DNA from: Streptomyces sp. SJL17-4
Lineage (GTDB): Bacteria; Actinomycetota; Actinomycetes; Streptomycetales; Streptomycetaceae
NCBI RefSeq assembly: GCF_036826855.1
Contig: NZ_CP104578.1
Coordinates: 5,677,501-5,741,500 of the forward strand
DNA length: 64,000 bases
Direction of reading: 5' to 3'
Notes under the pieces: generated by a model
The model's input: the letters and a program-made list of their open reading frames with translations, nothing else
What the model was told of the DNA's origin: nothing
Databases searched by the model: none
Position numbers and translations under genes: made by a program
Part shown: piece by piece, positions 62,267 to 64,000 of the stretch
Layout of the letters: every line of letters starts with the position of its first letter
Position numbering within the stretch: the first letter of the stretch is position 1

Positions 62267-64000
62267 CTAGTGGTCGGCGTGGGCCCCGGTGAGCTTGTCC
62301 TCGTCCGTCCGGCGCGGCGGGACCGATGCGGTGGCCTCGGCCACGCGCGGCGACGGGGCCGGGGTGCGCTCGGACACCGGTACCACGGCCGGCCGCGGGC
62401 GCTCCTCGCCGAGGAAGACCCGGCGGACGACCCGCTCGGCGGCGAAGCCGTCGTCCCAGGAGCAGAAGCGCTCCCGGAAGGCCTGCCGCAGGGCGGCGGC
62501 CGGCGCGGCGTCCCACGCGCCGCCGCGGAAGGCCTCGATCAGTTCGTCCTCGGTGGTGGTGATCACACCGGGGGTGTCACCGGGCTCGCCGGAGAGCAGG
62601 TCGAAGGTCACACCGCGGCAGGTCCGGTACATCTCCCAGTCGTCCGCGTACGTCACGATCGGCCGGTCGAGGTTGGCGTAGTCGAACATGATCGACGAGT
62701 AGTCGGTGATCAGGGCGTCCGACGCCAGGCAGAGCTCCTCCACCGACGGATGCCGCGAGACGTCGATCAGCGCGCCCCGCTCGGCGAGCGCGTTCAGCTC
62801 CGGGTCGCCGCCGTAGAAGTAGTGGGCACGGACCAGCAGGACGAAGTCCGGGCCGAGTTCGCGGGCGAAGCGGGCGAAGTCGAGGCGCGGGACGAAGGCG
62901 TCCTTCTGGTGGTCGCGCACGGTGGGGGCGTACAGGATCGCCTTCTTGCCGTGCCCGATGCCGAGTTCGCCGCGGATCCGGCGGACGTCCGCGGCGGTGG
63001 CGCGGTAGTAGACGTCGTTGCGGGGGTAGCCGGTGTTCAGGGTCTGGAAGGCGGCCGGGTAGACCCGCTCCCAGTGCTCGGTGGAGTGCAGGTTCGACGA
63101 GACGCTCCAGTCCCAGCGGTCCACGCGCTCCAGGAGCTTGTCGAAGTCCATGCTGCGGGCGACGGCCGGGTACTGCTGCTGGTCGAGGCCCATCCGCTTG
63201 AGCGGGGTGCCGTGGTGGGTCTGCAGGTGCACCTGGCCGGGGCGCTTGACCACGGAGTCCGGGAAGTTCACGTTGTTGACCAGGTACTTGGCCCGGGCGA
63301 GCGCCTTCCAGTAGCCGAAGGTCGCCGGGGCGATCCGGGTCAGACCGGCCGGCACGCTGCCCGCGTACGCCTGGTTCACGACCCACACGCCACGCATCCC
63401 GGGCGCGAGCTTCTTGGCGGCCTCGTGCACCGCGAGCGGGTTGCAGCCGGGGGTGCGGCCCCAGTACGCCGAGTAGACGGCGAGGTTCTCGTCGAGGGGG
63501 AGGCGGCGCTGCACGCCGTAGTAGGCGCGCAGGGCCTTGCGGCCGCCCCAGCGCTTGGTCCGGCCGAGGGCGCCGAAGGCCGTCTCGCGGGTGCCGTTGA
63601 CCGTCTTGAGGGCCTCGAAGGCGGCGTACGAGCCGGTCCGCATCACCTTGAACTTCAGGCCGAGCATGCCGGGCGGCGGGGTGAAGCCCGTGGGCTCGTT
63701 CCGGCGGTAGGTCTTGCCGGCCTGCTTCAGATAGGCGCGCCGGTGGCTGCGGGGTATTCGGAAGCCGCGGGCGAAGGTGAAGAGGAAGTGGGCGACCATC
63801 CGCTCGAAGACGAGCCTGCGGTACGCGTCGAGGCCGGGACGGCCTTCGAGGTAGTCGAAGACCCGCTGGTACTGCTCGAAGATCACGAAGTGCTTGCGCG
63901 GGGAGCTGCTGCGCATCGAGCTGCCCTGGCGGCGCTGGCGGTACTCGACGACCACGTACTCCAGGCCCGCGACGCGCTGGGCGGCGGCCATGGTCGTGTA
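62267..64000 (-). CDS. CDP-glycerol glycerophosphotransferase (teichoic acid polymerase), 5' end cut
   Basis: This enzyme polymerises glycerol phosphate onto a lipid acceptor for wall teichoic acid. The readable part, about 577 codons, carries the TagF/TagB-like catalytic domain. Features are ...VHLQTHHGTPLKRMG..., LNTGYPRNDVYY, ILYAPTVRD, ...SRHPSVEELCLASDALITDYSSIMFDYANLDRP. Residues before it (KHFVIFEQYQRVFDYLEG, about 36-53 from ATG 63991) look like the junction of a bifunctional protein with an N-terminal GT2 glycosyltransferase domain, and the frame stays open to the right edge. The true start is therefore probably outside the window. The C-terminal ~40 residues are a Pro/Arg tail. Confidence 0.88.
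   Translation of the reverse strand, partial: YTTMAAAQRVAGLEYVVVEYRQRRQGSSMRSSSPRKHFVIFEQYQRVFDYLEGRPGLDAYRRLVFERMVAHFLFTFARGFRIPRSHRRAYLKQAGKTYRRNEPTGFTPPPGMLGLKFKVMRTGSYAAFEALKTVNGTRETAFGALGRTKRWGGRKALRAYYGVQRRLPLDENLAVYSAYWGRTPGCNPLAVHEAAKKLAPGMRGVWVVNQAYAGSVPAGLTRIAPATFGYWKALARAKYLVNNVNFPDSVVKRPGQVHLQTHHGTPLKRMGLDQQQYPAVARSMDFDKLLERVDRWDWSVSSNLHSTEHWERVYPAAFQTLNTGYPRNDVYYRATAADVRRIRGELGIGHGKKAILYAPTVRDHQKDAFVPRLDFARFARELGPDFVLLVRAHYFYGGDPELNALAERGALIDVSRHPSVEELCLASDALITDYSSIMFDYANLDRPIVTYADDWEMYRTCRGVTFDLLSGEPGDTPGVITTTEDELIEAFRGGAWDAAPAAALRQAFRERFCSWDDGFAAERVVRRVFLGEERPRPAVVPVSERTPAPSPRVAEATASVPPRRTDEDKLTGAHADH

Overview
The window is high-GC chromosomal DNA with GTG starts, rho-independent-like GC hairpins without strong T tracts, and gene families typical of the genus. 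Gene content and order (malQ, pepN, asd, sodF, amino acid permeases, rpiB, tig-clpP1-clpP2-clpX, valS, folC, ndk, mreBCD-pbp2-rodA) match the conserved core of a Streptomyces chromosome, corresponding from memory to roughly SCO2650 down to SCO2605 of S. coelicolor. No phage, IS element, CRISPR array or biosynthetic cluster is visible.

Layout. 1-9.4 kb: a ROK repressor cut by the left edge with a palindromic operator, an MscS channel, an HNH endonuclease, a large secreted GH84-type hexosaminidase, malQ and a small membrane protein. 9.5-14.3 kb: an accessory-looking block with a MarR regulator divergent from one EamA exporter, then a second EamA exporter, a LysR regulator and allantoicase. The second exporter and allantoicase have near-identical promoters carrying TTCAG-N5-CTGAA sites. 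14.4-28.3 kb: two paralogous aminopeptidases N, asd, a CGNR-type regulator divergent from a VOC/FMN-oxidase pair, HPP, NUDIX, a DD-peptidase, a DUF559-like protein, a DsbA-like protein and sodF with a Nur box. 28.4-39.5 kb: three paralogous amino acid permeases, bioY, rpiB-nei, an Eis-like acetyltransferase, a membrane SpoIIE phosphatase and small proteins. 39.6-39.9 kb: tRNA-Gly and tRNA-Pro. 40-44.5 kb: protein quality control (trigger factor, ClpP1, ClpP2, ClpX), with a ClgR-type box before clpP1. 44.5-52.1 kb: a proline/glutamine-rich membrane protein, valS, an orphan sensor kinase, folC, a DUF4233 protein and ndk. 52.4-58.7 kb: the mre cell-wall cluster. 58.7-64 kb: a CYTH-CHAD protein, a TIGR03960 radical SAM protein and a teichoic-acid polymerase cut by the right edge.

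The best candidate for something new is the LysR/EamA/allantoicase block. Three TTCAG-N5-CTGAA-like sites lie at an exact 25-bp spacing before allantoicase. A fourth site lies at the same distance before the exporter gene. Both sets sit where LysR activators usually bind. All family names come from recognising motifs by eye; no database search was run.
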